This document shows positions 18,922 to 27,752 of a DNA stretch of 64,000 nt, piece after piece. The translations under genes and the position numbers were made by a program. The stretch's first letter is position 1, and every line of letters starts with the position of its first letter. The stretch comes from Nioella nitratireducens (GTDB taxonomy: Bacteria; Pseudomonadota; Alphaproteobacteria; Rhodobacterales; Rhodobacteraceae): assembly GCF_001879715.1 (NCBI RefSeq), contig NZ_MNBW01000002.1, positions 1 through 64,000 of the forward strand, given 5' to 3'. The notes beneath the pieces were generated by a model. The model did no database searches. It had not been told where the DNA came from and saw only the letters and a program-made list of their open reading frames with translations.

Positions 18922-19773
18922 TCACACCGGGAAAATCACGTTGGTCTGGCCGGTTCCGGAGCTTGGGAAATACTCGGTCACCACCTCGCACGGCTTGTCA
19001 TAATTGTCCCAGCCAAGCGCGCCATAGAGCATGGCGGTGTCATGCATCGAGCCTTCGCCACAGCAGAACTCGGCATAATCCGACAGCATCTTCAGGAAGG
19101 TGGCGTGATCACCGCGCTGCCACATGTCGAGCACATGCAGATCCATCTGGCGGTTGAACTCGGAACTGATGGTAAAGGTGCCGTTATTGGCGGCATAGTC
19201 CTTGTTGGCCCAGATCTTGTGCGAAAGTGAGCCCGAGGCGACCAGCAACACCTTGCTGTCCGACGCCTCGATCGCCGCGCGGATCGCTTGCCCCACGATG
19301 CGGCTTTCGTCATGGCCATGCACCGTGCACCAGGCGGCGACCGAGACCACCTTCATGTCGTGTTCCCGGCTCATGAACCGCATCGGGACCAGCGTTCCAT
19401 ATTCCAGCTCAAGGCTGTCAAGCTGATGGGCCAGCGTATAGGCGCCCATCTCCGACGCGGTCTTGGCGATGGCCTCTCCGAGGGCGGGGTTGCCGTCATA
19501 GCCGTAGGCCAGGTTCTGGATGAACTGCGGAAACTCGTTCGAGGTGAACAGCCCCTCGAAGCGGTTGTTGGCGTTGATGTGAAAGCCTGCGTTGATCACC
19601 CAGTGGGTGTCGCAGATCACCACCGTGTCGGCACCAAGCGCCTTGGCTCGGCGGGCGATCTCGCGGTGGCCGTCGATGGCGGCTTGGCGCTTGCCTTTGA
19701 CCGGGCCTTCCTGCTCGGACATGAGCATGGTTGGCACATGGGTCATCTTGGCGGCGAGTACGATTTCTCCCAT
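18922..19773 (-). CDS. hpaD: 3,4-dihydroxyphenylacetate 2,3-dioxygenase (LigB class)
   Basis: HpaD, 283 residues, cleaves homoprotocatechuate to 5-carboxymethyl-2-hydroxymuconate semialdehyde. It follows the E. coli HpaD/HpcB pattern closely: KMTHVPTMLMSE at the N-terminus, DTHWVINAGFHIN, LEYGTLVPMRFM, VASGSLSHK and the C-terminal PSSGTGQTNVIFPV, and the same length. The class III extradiol enzymes use Fe(II) bound by His and Glu residues. It sits between hpaE and the VOC-type dioxygenase in the same operon. Confidence 0.93.
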   Translation of the reverse strand: MGEIVLAAKMTHVPTMLMSEQEGPVKGKRQAAIDGHREIARRAKALGADTVVICDTHWVINAGFHINANNRFEGLFTSNEFPQFIQNLAYGYDGNPALGEAIAKTASEMGAYTLAHQLDSLELEYGTLVPMRFMSREHDMKVVSVAAWCTVHGHDESRIVGQAIRAAIEASDSKVLLVASGSLSHKIWANKDYAANNGTFTISSEFNRQMDLHVLDMWQRGDHATFLKMLSDYAEFCCGEGSMHDTAMLYGALGWDNYDKPCEVVTEYFPSSGTGQTNVIFPV

Positions 19774-19810
19774 TGTCTCCTCCTCGAAACTGGGGCGCGT
19801 GTCCTGTTCG

Positions 19811-21322
19811 TTACGCGCCGAGGCGCGGGATGTGGTGCTGGCCGGTGGCCAGCCCGATATGCTTTTGTTCCATGTAGAACTCGAAGGACCAGTCGCCGCC
19901 GTCGCGGCCGATGCCGCTGGCCTTCACGCCGCCGAAGGGCGTGGGCAGGTGGCGCACGTTTTCCGAATTTACCCAGATCATGCCCGCTTCCAGCTTGCCC
20001 GTGAACCGCAGGGCGCGGGTGATGTCGTTGGTCCAGACATAGCCGGTCAGGCCGTAGGGGATGTCATTGGCGATCCGCAACGCTTCGTCTTCGTCCTTGA
20101 ACCGGATGGCCGTCAGCACGGGACCGAAAATTTCCTCCTGCGCGATGCGCATGCCGTTCTTGGCGCCGGTAAACAGCGTCGGCTTCACGAACCAGCCGGT
20201 GTCGCCTGCCCGGTCGCCCCCAGCCGCGATCTCGGCCCCGTCTTCCCGCGCGGCGGCGAAGTAGGAACAGACCTTGTCGAAATGGGTCTTGTGGATCAGT
20301 GGCCCGATCTCGGTTGCCGGGTCCAGCGGGTTGCCGACGCGCAGGTTTTTCACCCTTGCCGTCAGCTTCGACAGGAACGCATCTGCCACGCTGTCCTGTA
20401 TCAGCAGGCGCGAGGACGAGGTGCAACGCTCACCATTCAGCGAATAAATCATGAAGATTGCGGCATCGAGCGCCCGGTCCAGATCGGCGTCATCGAACAC
20501 CACGACGGGGTTCTTGCCACCCAGTTCGAAATGCACCCGCTTTAGCGTGTCGGCGCCCTGTTTCATGATCATGCTGCCGGTCCTGGACTCGCCCACGAAG
20601 GCAATCGCCTTGATATCGGGGTGCTCGGTCAGCGCGCGGCCCGCATCCTCGCCAAAGCCGTTGACAAGGTTCCAGACCCCCGGCGGCAAACCGGCCTGTT
20701 CCGCGATCTCCATCAGGATACGCGCCGTTACCGGGCTGAACTCGGCCGGTTTGTGGACCACGGTGCAGCCAGCGGCCAGCGCTGGCGCGATCTTCCACGT
20801 CGACAGCATGAAGGGCGTGTTCCACGGCGTGATCACCCCCACCGGGCCGATCGGCGTGCGGGTCGAGATGTTGATCAGCGTGGGGGACGGCATCGACTTT
20901 CCATCGCGGGCAGACGGCGCGCGGTCCGCAAAGAAGCGAAAGTTCTCGGCCCCGCGCAGCGCCGCCTTGGACATGAAGCGATAGGCCTGGCCCGTATCCC
21001 AGCACTCGCAAAGCGCGATTTCCTCGGCGCGCGCGACGATCCCGTCGGCGATCTTGTGCAGAATGGCCTTGCGCTCGGTCGCGGGCAAATCGCGCCACGC
21101 CGGAAACGCCGCCTTGGCCGCGGCGGCGGCGGCATCGACATCCTCCGCGCCGGACTTGGCGACCTTGCAGATATAGCTCTCGTCCACCGGTGTGTGATTG
21201 TCAAAGGTGGCGCCCGAGGCCGCCGCTCGCGCTGCGCCGCCAATCTGGTTCAGAACACCGGTTTCGCGGAACCGGGCAAGGTAGCCATCGAGTTTCGCCT
21301 GATGCGTAGCAAGGTCGGACAT
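19811..21322 (-). CDS. hpaE: 5-carboxymethyl-2-hydroxymuconate semialdehyde dehydrogenase
   Basis: HpaE, 503 residues, oxidises the ring-cleavage semialdehyde to the dicarboxylate with NAD+. The aldehyde dehydrogenase core is complete: ITPWNTPFMLSTWKIAPAL, catalytic Glu in FELGGKNPVVVFDD and catalytic Cys in NGERCTSSSRLL. It lies directly after hpaF and before hpaD. The neighbours decide the substrate, since the family is broad. Confidence 0.92.
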   Translation of the reverse strand: MSDLATHQAKLDGYLARFRETGVLNQIGGAARAAASGATFDNHTPVDESYICKVAKSGAEDVDAAAAAAKAAFPAWRDLPATERKAILHKIADGIVARAEEIALCECWDTGQAYRFMSKAALRGAENFRFFADRAPSARDGKSMPSPTLINISTRTPIGPVGVITPWNTPFMLSTWKIAPALAAGCTVVHKPAEFSPVTARILMEIAEQAGLPPGVWNLVNGFGEDAGRALTEHPDIKAIAFVGESRTGSMIMKQGADTLKRVHFELGGKNPVVVFDDADLDRALDAAIFMIYSLNGERCTSSSRLLIQDSVADAFLSKLTARVKNLRVGNPLDPATEIGPLIHKTHFDKVCSYFAAAREDGAEIAAGGDRAGDTGWFVKPTLFTGAKNGMRIAQEEIFGPVLTAIRFKDEDEALRIANDIPYGLTGYVWTNDITRALRFTGKLEAGMIWVNSENVRHLPTPFGGVKASGIGRDGGDWSFEFYMEQKHIGLATGQHHIPRLGA

Positions 21323-21332
21323 GGGCGCTCCT

Positions 21333-21710
21333 TTACAGGTGGTCGCGGATAGTGCCCGTTTTCGGGCTCAAATCCGGATTGATGTCGCGCATCTCGAAAG
21401 ACAGCGCGATGGACTGGGTTTTCATGGGCTCGGCAAGGAAAGCTTCGGCCGCGGCAAAAATATGCGCGGTCGCCGCCTGCTTGGCATCGTCGGGCCTGCC
21501 GCCGCGCAACCGCAGGCTGATGTCGATAAAGCCATGCGTCGGGTTGCCGTCGGCGATGCTGACATGGGTCGCACAAAAGGCGCGCACACGGATGCCGGCC
21601 ATGGGCAGGATACCGGTCTCGATCGCTGCGATGCGCAGAGCATCGCAAAGCGCGGCGATATCCACGCGCGTCTCCATGTTGGGCGAATAATCGACGACAA
21701 TATGCGGCAC
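21333..21710 (-). CDS. hpaF: 5-carboxymethyl-2-hydroxymuconate delta-isomerase
   Basis: HpaF isomerises 5-carboxymethyl-2-hydroxymuconate and belongs to the tautomerase superfamily, which uses an N-terminal proline as base. An ATG at 21728 is in frame, but the start is placed at GTG 21710. That makes the protein Met-Pro-His-Ile-Val-Val, so Met removal exposes Pro1. A strong AGGAGG lies five bases before the GTG, and the ATG itself falls inside that ribosome-site run. The resulting 125 residues match the family length. Confidence 0.88.
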   Translation of the reverse strand: MPHIVVDYSPNMETRVDIAALCDALRIAAIETGILPMAGIRVRAFCATHVSIADGNPTHGFIDISLRLRGGRPDDAKQAATAHIFAAAEAFLAEPMKTQSIALSFEMRDINPDLSPKTGTIRDHL

Positions 21711-21737
21711 CGGGGCCTCCTCCTCCATTACTTGCTT

Positions 21738-21765
21738 TGTTAAGCATTTAAGTGAGTCGAGTCAA
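21738..21765 (-). promoter_or_regulatory. Candidate internal promoter for hpaF
   Basis: On the minus strand TTGACT (21765-21760) and TTAACA (21743-21738) are 16 bases apart, about 10 bases upstream of the hpaF ribosome site. The gap before hpaF is one of the longest in the operon, so a second promoter for the hpaFED genes is plausible. Confidence 0.35.
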
Positions 21766-21816
21766 CCGGTGGTTTGATCAAGCTGCGAGCAAGCTCCCTC
21801 GACGTGCGGCGGCCCC

Positions 21817-23052
21817 TTACCCGGCGGCCACGATCCCGCGTTCGCACCAGTCGTCGAAGATTTCCAACGCCCGCGCCGCAAACCCCTCATCATTGATATT
21901 AAGGTCCAGCTCTTCCAGCCGGGCATTGGCCGGGCAACTCGCCCGCATCTCCGCGCAAAACGCGGCCAGCCCCGCGGGGTTGTGCAACTCCGCGCCGGGC
22001 CGGTCCCATTCGCCGCAGCCGCCCAGAGGCAACAGCAGCACGGTCTCGCCCTTGGCCTCGGCCAGCGCCCGGCCATGGGCGCGGGCCACCGTGCGCACCT
22101 CGTCGGCGTTCAGAACGACCGAGGTAATCAGGCGATTATGCGCATGATTGGGGTGATGCATCCATTTCTCTGGCAGGCCACGCCAACCAGCAAGATCCAC
22201 CAGATCGTAGCACCCGGTGGACACCAACTGCGCAATGCCAGCGCGCCCCGCATTGGTCAGCCGGTCTGCCCCCGCCGTCACGTCGGACCCGTGGGTGTGA
22301 TTGCCCAGTTCCTGCGTGCAAAAATCGAACACGGCGGCAAACGCCCCCTGCGAGGCCAGCGATTCAAAGGCCCGTCCACCCATGCCCGTAGCGTGGAACA
22401 CCGCGACCTCGTACCCACGCTTTTCCAGTTCCGGCTTGAGATACACCATGTATTTCAGCGCCGACTTGCCAAGGCTGGTCATGCCGATCAGGGGCTTGGT
22501 CCCGTCCGGCGCCTCGACCGCCCGTGCGGCACCCAGCACGGCGCCGGCGGCCTGACTGAGCGACGATTTGCAAACAGAGTTCAGGCCATAAAGCCCCCCG
22601 GCCCACAGGATCATCTGGATATCCGCAGGCAGACGCTCGGCCGGGATCAGGGTCGAGAACGCCACCGTTGAAACGATGTATTTCGGCACGCCAAGCGGCA
22701 AGGCGGAACAGAGATCCAGCGCCAGATCGGTCCCCATCGAGCCACCCAGAACCACGACCCCGTCAAACGCGCCCTCTGCCCACAGCCTGGCCGTCAGCAT
22801 GGCCGACCCGCGCGCCATGATTTGCATGGCGGTGTTTTCATCGCCCGAGGCAATCGCCACCTTGATCGACGAACCACCGGCCTCGGCCACGTCATGCTTG
22901 GAGTAATCGGTCGGCTCGGACGGATCGCCCAGAACCGACACATCCATGGTCAGAACGCCGCCGCCCTGCGACCGGATGCGGTCGGCCATGTAGGTCAGTT
23001 CGTCATCCTTGGTGTCGTAGGTGCCCACCACCAGAATGGTCTTGTCCGCCAT
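21817..23052 (-). CDS. Tm-1-like ATP-binding domain protein (UPF0261)
   Basis: A 411-residue member of the Tm-1-like/UPF0261 family, two Rossmann-like domains related to the N-terminal half of the tomato Tm-1 virus-resistance protein. TILVVGTYDTKDDELTYMAD at the N-terminus and VVVLGGSMGTDLAL are typical. The start at 23052 follows GGGGGAAG, and upstream Met codons lack that. The family is often found in catabolic gene clusters, but the reaction is not established. Its place between an aldehyde dehydrogenase and the hpa genes suggests a role in the same pathway. Confidence 0.85.
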   Translation of the reverse strand: MADKTILVVGTYDTKDDELTYMADRIRSQGGGVLTMDVSVLGDPSEPTDYSKHDVAEAGGSSIKVAIASGDENTAMQIMARGSAMLTARLWAEGAFDGVVVLGGSMGTDLALDLCSALPLGVPKYIVSTVAFSTLIPAERLPADIQMILWAGGLYGLNSVCKSSLSQAAGAVLGAARAVEAPDGTKPLIGMTSLGKSALKYMVYLKPELEKRGYEVAVFHATGMGGRAFESLASQGAFAAVFDFCTQELGNHTHGSDVTAGADRLTNAGRAGIAQLVSTGCYDLVDLAGWRGLPEKWMHHPNHAHNRLITSVVLNADEVRTVARAHGRALAEAKGETVLLLPLGGCGEWDRPGAELHNPAGLAAFCAEMRASCPANARLEELDLNINDEGFAARALEIFDDWCERGIVAAG

Positions 23053-23063
23053 CTTCCCCCCGC

Positions 23064-24551
23064 TCATAGCTGAATCCACGCGGTTTTCAGGTTCTCATAT
23101 TTCGCCATCGCGTGAAGCGACTTGTCGCTGCCATTGCCCGATTGGCCGACACCGCCCAAAGGCACGGTCAGGTCGGACCCGCCATAGGTGTTCACATGCA
23201 CCACGCCCGCGCGGATCGCGCGGATCATGCGGTGCGCTCGGGACAGATCGCCGGTCCAGACGCCCGAGGACAGGCCGTAATCGGTGCCATTGGCCAGCGC
23301 CACGGCCTCTTCCTCGGACTTGAAGGACGTCACCGCCAGCACCGGGCCGAACACCTCGTTCTGCGCCAGATTGGCCTCGGGCTTCACCCCCGCAATCACC
23401 GTCGGCGCCATATAGGTGCCGCCGGTTTCGGTCAGGATGCGCGCGCCGCCACACAGCCGCTGTGCGCCCTCTTCCTCCGCCTGCTGGACAAAGCGCAGGT
23501 TCTGGGCCAGTTGCCGTTCGGAATGCACCGCACCGATCTGGGTATCCAACGACAACGGGTCGCCGACGGTGAAACCGTCTGCCGCCTTGCACAGCGCCTC
23601 GACGAACGCGTCATGGATGCTGTCCTCGACCAACAGGCGCGACGCGGCCACGCAGACCTGCCCCGAGTTGCGAAATATCCCCGCCGCCGAGACCTTGGCC
23701 GCCAGCCCCAAATCCGGTGCATCGGCAAAGACCACGTTGGGCGACTTGCCGCCAAGTTCCAGATAACAGCGCTTGAGGTTCGACCGCGCGGCATAGCCCA
23801 GCAGCCGCCGCCCGGTGCCGCCCGACCCTGTAAAGGCCAGCACGTCCACCCCCATCGACAGGCCCATGGCCTCGCCGACCACAGGCCCTTCGCCGGTGAC
23901 GACATTCAGAACACCCGGCGGCAGCCCAGCCTCCAACGCCAGCCCGGCGACGCGCAACAGCGTGAGGGACGCGGTCTCGGCCGGTTTCAGCACCACCGAA
24001 TTGCCAGCGGCCAGCGCCGGGGCCAGCTTCCACGCTCCGATCATCAGCGGGAAGTTCCACGGCACGATGGCACCAACCACGCCGACGGGTTCGTGATGCA
24101 CCAGCCCCAGCACGTTGTCGGCGGTCGGGGCGATCTCGCCATAGCGCTTGTCGATGGCCTCGGCATAGTAGCGGATCGTGCCCGCGGCGGATCCGGCCTC
24201 GGCCTTGAAGGCCATGCCGATCTCGGTCCCGTTCTCGCGCACGCCCAGAACCGCCAGCGCCAGCGCCTCGGCTTCGATCAGCTCGGCCCATTTCAGCAGC
24301 ACGGCCTTGCGCGCGGCGGGCGGCTGCCGCGACCAGCGTCCATCCGCAAAAGCTGCGCGGGCGGCGGCAACGGCCCGGTCCATATCCTCGGTCGTGCCAC
24401 GCGCCAGCGTGGTCAGTCCCTGCCCGTCGATAGGGCTGGTGGTGTCCATCACCTGCCCGTCCGAGGCGGCCACAACCGCCCCGTCGATCAGATGACCCTG
24501 CGCGGCCACGGGCTCTGCCCGCAGCGCGTCGATCCTGCCTTGGTCCAGCAT
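23064..24551 (-). CDS. NAD(P)-dependent aldehyde dehydrogenase
   Basis: A 495-residue aldehyde dehydrogenase of the PuuC/betaine-aldehyde type, with VGAIVPWNFPLMIGAWKLAP, catalytic Glu in LELGGKSPNVVF and catalytic Cys in NSGQVCVAASRLL. It is distinct from HpaE. In this operon it could oxidise an arylacetaldehyde on the way to a phenylacetate, or succinic semialdehyde released at the end of the hpa pathway. These options are inference. Confidence 0.85.
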   Translation of the reverse strand: MLDQGRIDALRAEPVAAQGHLIDGAVVAASDGQVMDTTSPIDGQGLTTLARGTTEDMDRAVAAARAAFADGRWSRQPPAARKAVLLKWAELIEAEALALAVLGVRENGTEIGMAFKAEAGSAAGTIRYYAEAIDKRYGEIAPTADNVLGLVHHEPVGVVGAIVPWNFPLMIGAWKLAPALAAGNSVVLKPAETASLTLLRVAGLALEAGLPPGVLNVVTGEGPVVGEAMGLSMGVDVLAFTGSGGTGRRLLGYAARSNLKRCYLELGGKSPNVVFADAPDLGLAAKVSAAGIFRNSGQVCVAASRLLVEDSIHDAFVEALCKAADGFTVGDPLSLDTQIGAVHSERQLAQNLRFVQQAEEEGAQRLCGGARILTETGGTYMAPTVIAGVKPEANLAQNEVFGPVLAVTSFKSEEEAVALANGTDYGLSSGVWTGDLSRAHRMIRAIRAGVVHVNTYGGSDLTVPLGGVGQSGNGSDKSLHAMAKYENLKTAWIQL

Positions 24552-24559
24552 CGTCTCTC

Positions 24560-26077
24560 CTACCGCGTCTGAGTGTCGTGAATATCGTGATCCGGCTCGT
24601 CTTGCCGCGCCTTGTGTTCCCTGACCAGCGTGCGGATATGCAGACCGAGCACCAAAAGGATGGCGGCAAACAGAATGGCGGCAATCGGCCGGTCCACCAT
24701 GTCGAGCGGTGTGTGCACCCGCGCCATGGCGCTGCGCAGTTTCACCTCCATGATCCCGCCCAGAACCATGCCCAGAACGATCGGCACGATCGGCAGGTTC
24801 AGCCGCTTGAGGATCAGCCCGAGAATGCCGAAGCCGGACGCCACCGCGCAGTCGGTAAAGGAATTGCGCAGCGAGTAGACCCCGACAAAGCTGAGCGTCA
24901 GGATGATGACACCGAGGAACCGCGTCGGGATCTGGATGATCTTGGTCAGCCAGTTGGTCGAGAACATCAGGAAGACCAGAACGATCACGTTCAGCAGCAG
25001 CATGACGATGTAAAGCGCCACCACGAAATCCATGTGGTCCTGAAACAATCCCGGCCCCGGCACCACGTTGTGAACGTAGAAGACCGACAGCATCATCGCC
25101 GTCAACGCCTCGCCCGGAATGCCAAGCGCAAGAAGCGGGATCATCGCCGCGCCGGGCACCGCGTTGTTCGAGGCCTCCGAGGCGATCAGCCCCTCGGGGC
25201 TGCCATCGCCGAAAGCCTCGGGCGTTTTCGAGGTGCGCCGCGCGTAGGTGTAGCTCATGAACTGGGCCGTGAACTCGCCCACACCGGGGATCATCCCCAT
25301 CAGCACGCCAAAGCCGGACGAAACCGTCGCTACCCGCTTGAACTGGAATAACTCCTTCAGGCCGGAAAACAGGCTGCCGTCCACCGGTTGCGCATGGGGC
25401 GCGTCGTCCTTGTCCACCAGCAGCAGGAAAGCCTGCGAAATGGCGAAGAGGCCAAGCACCACCACGATCAGGTCAACGCCCGAGGCCAGCCAACTTTGAT
25501 CGAAGGTGAAGCGGCGAGAATAGCGCACCGGCTCCAGCCCCACGGAATTAAGGAAAATGCCAAGGCTCGCCAGCATCCCGGCCGCAAACACCTGCCCGCG
25601 ATGCGCCAGCACCACCAGGATGATGCCAAGAAGCGCGGCAAGGAAGATTTCACGACTGCCGAACATCGGCGCAATCCATGCCAGAACCGGCGACAACACG
25701 ATCAGGCAGATGATCGCCAGAACGCCGCCGTAGAACGAGGCGGAATACGCCAGCGACAAGGCGCGCCGCGCCTGCCCCCGCTTGGTCATCGGATAGCCGT
25801 CATAGGTGGTCAGCGCGTTCACCGCCGTGCCCGGCGTGTTGATCAGGATGGCCGGGATCGCCCCGCCATACATGGACGATCCATAGATCCCCAGCAGCGC
25901 TGTCAGGCCAACGATGGGCTCGAAGCTGAAGGTCGCAGGCAACAGGATCGCAATGGCCACCGCCGCGCCGACGCCGGGGATCGCACCGATGATGACGCCG
26001 CCGATCGACCCGACCAGCAGCGCCAGCGCCACGTCGAGCCGCGCCAGCATGTGAAAACTGGAAAGGAAAAGCTCCAT
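24560..26077 (-). CDS. tctA: Tripartite tricarboxylate transporter, large membrane subunit
   Basis: TctA-family integral membrane protein, 505 residues with about 11-12 predicted helices. The family signature GAIPGVGAAVAIAILLP near residue 30 and SMYGGAIPAILINTPGT near residue 70 are clear, and an internal repeat of the Gly-Pro pattern occurs at GMIPGVGEFTAQF. It forms the transport pathway with TctB, fed by the periplasmic TctC protein. The three genes lead the hpa operon, so the cargo is probably an aromatic acid or related substrate and not citrate. Confidence 0.92.
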   Translation of the reverse strand: MELFLSSFHMLARLDVALALLVGSIGGVIIGAIPGVGAAVAIAILLPATFSFEPIVGLTALLGIYGSSMYGGAIPAILINTPGTAVNALTTYDGYPMTKRGQARRALSLAYSASFYGGVLAIICLIVLSPVLAWIAPMFGSREIFLAALLGIILVVLAHRGQVFAAGMLASLGIFLNSVGLEPVRYSRRFTFDQSWLASGVDLIVVVLGLFAISQAFLLLVDKDDAPHAQPVDGSLFSGLKELFQFKRVATVSSGFGVLMGMIPGVGEFTAQFMSYTYARRTSKTPEAFGDGSPEGLIASEASNNAVPGAAMIPLLALGIPGEALTAMMLSVFYVHNVVPGPGLFQDHMDFVVALYIVMLLLNVIVLVFLMFSTNWLTKIIQIPTRFLGVIILTLSFVGVYSLRNSFTDCAVASGFGILGLILKRLNLPIVPIVLGMVLGGIMEVKLRSAMARVHTPLDMVDRPIAAILFAAILLVLGLHIRTLVREHKARQDEPDHDIHDTQTR

Positions 26078-26087
26078 CTCAGGGCCC

Positions 26088-26627
26088 TCAGAAATAGGTC
26101 AACATGAACGAGGACCAGCCCTCGGGCAGCATGTGGTAGAGCTGCCCGCCCGGCAGCCGCACCTGCAAGAAGGTTCGAAACAGCAGCACGATCCCGACGC
26201 CGGTCAATACCGCCATGCCGATGGTCTTCGGCGCGCGATAGCCAAGGCGCAGCGTCAACACCGCCATGAAGCCCATCGTCGCCAGCAGATAACCCGCATA
26301 GGGCACCAGCCAGACATAACCGAGGAACCACGCCACGAATTCAAACCCGCGCAGCCAAAAGCCGACTTCCTGCCAGCGTCCGGCGATACGGTCCGAGGCC
26401 ACCGAACTCAGAAAATGCAATGTGCCGAAGCCCACCATTCCGAAAACACCGACGGCTGGCCAGAACCGTGGCTGCGCAAAGAGCTGCGTCCCGCTCGCCC
26501 AGACGGTTTGTTTGCCAAGCTGGCTCAGCAAGAAAAGCGCGACAAGCAAAAAGACCGTGGCAAAGACCAGGTCGCCGGGCCGACGGTAGCGCTTGAACAG
26601 TTGCTGAAGTGTCTGAAACCGCTCCAT
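26088..26627 (-). CDS. tctB: Tripartite tricarboxylate transporter, small membrane subunit
   Basis: A 179-residue TctB-family protein with four hydrophobic segments (about residues 18-36, 55-72, 97-115 and 130-150). TctB subunits are poorly conserved and are recognised by size, topology and position between tctC and tctA, all of which fit here. Confidence 0.88.
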   Translation of the reverse strand: MERFQTLQQLFKRYRRPGDLVFATVFLLVALFLLSQLGKQTVWASGTQLFAQPRFWPAVGVFGMVGFGTLHFLSSVASDRIAGRWQEVGFWLRGFEFVAWFLGYVWLVPYAGYLLATMGFMAVLTLRLGYRAPKTIGMAVLTGVGIVLLFRTFLQVRLPGGQLYHMLPEGWSSFMLTYF

Positions 26628-26690
26628 GGAGGATGCCCCTTTCGCAATAGGGAAAGGGCCGGCCCACGCGGGCCGGCCCCTTCAGGTCGA

Positions 26691-27632
26691 TCAGTCGAGC
26701 ATGCCCGAAATGGTGCCGAGCGTCTCGATATCCTGCTGGATCTGCGCTGCGGACGCGCCCGCGTCCTGCCAGTAGATCAGCGCGCCGGTTTCGGCCGCCA
26801 GCGCCTGCGCGCGGTCGCTCATCACCGTCTCGCGGGCCACTTCCGCGATCCGGTCACGCACCTCTTGCGGGGTGTCGCTGCGCACGAACAGGCCGTTCCA
26901 CAGTGCCACGTTCAGCGACGGGTCGATCTCGGCAACCGTCGGCGCATCCGGGGTCAGGCTGATGCGCTCGGACCCGATCGAGGCCAGCACGTTCACCTCG
27001 TCCAGGCACGGCAGGATCAATTGCAACGTGGTGTTGATCACGTCGGCGTCGCCGGACGCCAGGGTGTTGCAGTCCAGCGCATCAAACGCCGCGTCCGAGG
27101 CAAAGGAAAAACCCTGCGACTCCGCAAGCGCCATGGTCACCCGCGTCGGCACAAGCGGCGCGCCGAAATGGCCAAGCGTCACGTCATGATCCTGCGCGTA
27201 GGCAGAAAGCTCCTCGATCGAGGAATAGGGCGCATCGGCCGAGGCCGCGATGACGAAAGGATAGGTCAGGAAAATCCCGATGGGCTCGAACGGGTCGGGG
27301 TTCAGCTCCGGGATGCCGAGGTTTGGGCCAACCGTCGGGATCGCGATGATGAACGACCCGATGGTGTAGCCATCCGCGGGCGCCGTCGCCACCGAGATCG
27401 CACCGGGGAACGGCCCACCGCCGCCGCCGGGGCGGTTCACCACCGCCGCGGGCACGTCATACGCCGCCTGGAAATCGTCGGCGATCATCCGGGTCAGCAC
27501 GTCTTCCAGATCGCCCGGAGGCCACGGCACCACGAATTCGACGGGCCGCTCGGGATAGTCAGCCGCCGCCATGCCCACCACGGACACCGTCGCCATGGCC
27601 GCAGCGGCGACTGTTTTCAGGATCGTTTTCAT
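26691..27632 (-). CDS. tctC: Tripartite tricarboxylate transporter substrate-binding protein (Bug family)
   Basis: A 313-residue periplasmic binding protein. The signal peptide ends near AVMAAA-D at residue 24, and the mature protein begins YPERPVEFVVPWPPGD, the standard Bug-family opening. It would capture the substrate for TctAB. It is the first gene of the operon, divergent from the IclR regulator across a 120-base gap. Confidence 0.92.
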   Translation of the reverse strand: MKTILKTVAAAAMATVSVVGMAAADYPERPVEFVVPWPPGDLEDVLTRMIADDFQAAYDVPAAVVNRPGGGGGPFPGAISVATAPADGYTIGSFIIAIPTVGPNLGIPELNPDPFEPIGIFLTYPFVIAASADAPYSSIEELSAYAQDHDVTLGHFGAPLVPTRVTMALAESQGFSFASDAAFDALDCNTLASGDADVINTTLQLILPCLDEVNVLASIGSERISLTPDAPTVAEIDPSLNVALWNGLFVRSDTPQEVRDRIAEVARETVMSDRAQALAAETGALIYWQDAGASAAQIQQDIETLGTISGMLD

Positions 27633-27650
27633 GTTGCACTCCCTGCTTGC

Positions 27651-27680
27651 TGGTTCATTATTTAAACCGATGGTTCAAAA
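27651..27680. promoter_or_regulatory. Direct repeat in the tctC/iclR divergent promoter region
   Basis: TGGTTCA occurs twice, at 27651 and 27671, two helical turns apart, in an AT-rich stretch (TTATTTAAACC) between divergent starts. It is a candidate binding site for the adjacent IclR regulator. The site is inferred from position only. Confidence 0.4.
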
Positions 27681-27752
27681 ACAGCTTGCATTGTGAAGCA
27701 TCATCCGTCAATCTTTTTTCAACAGCCCAGGCAGCAAACTTCGAGGGGCGCC

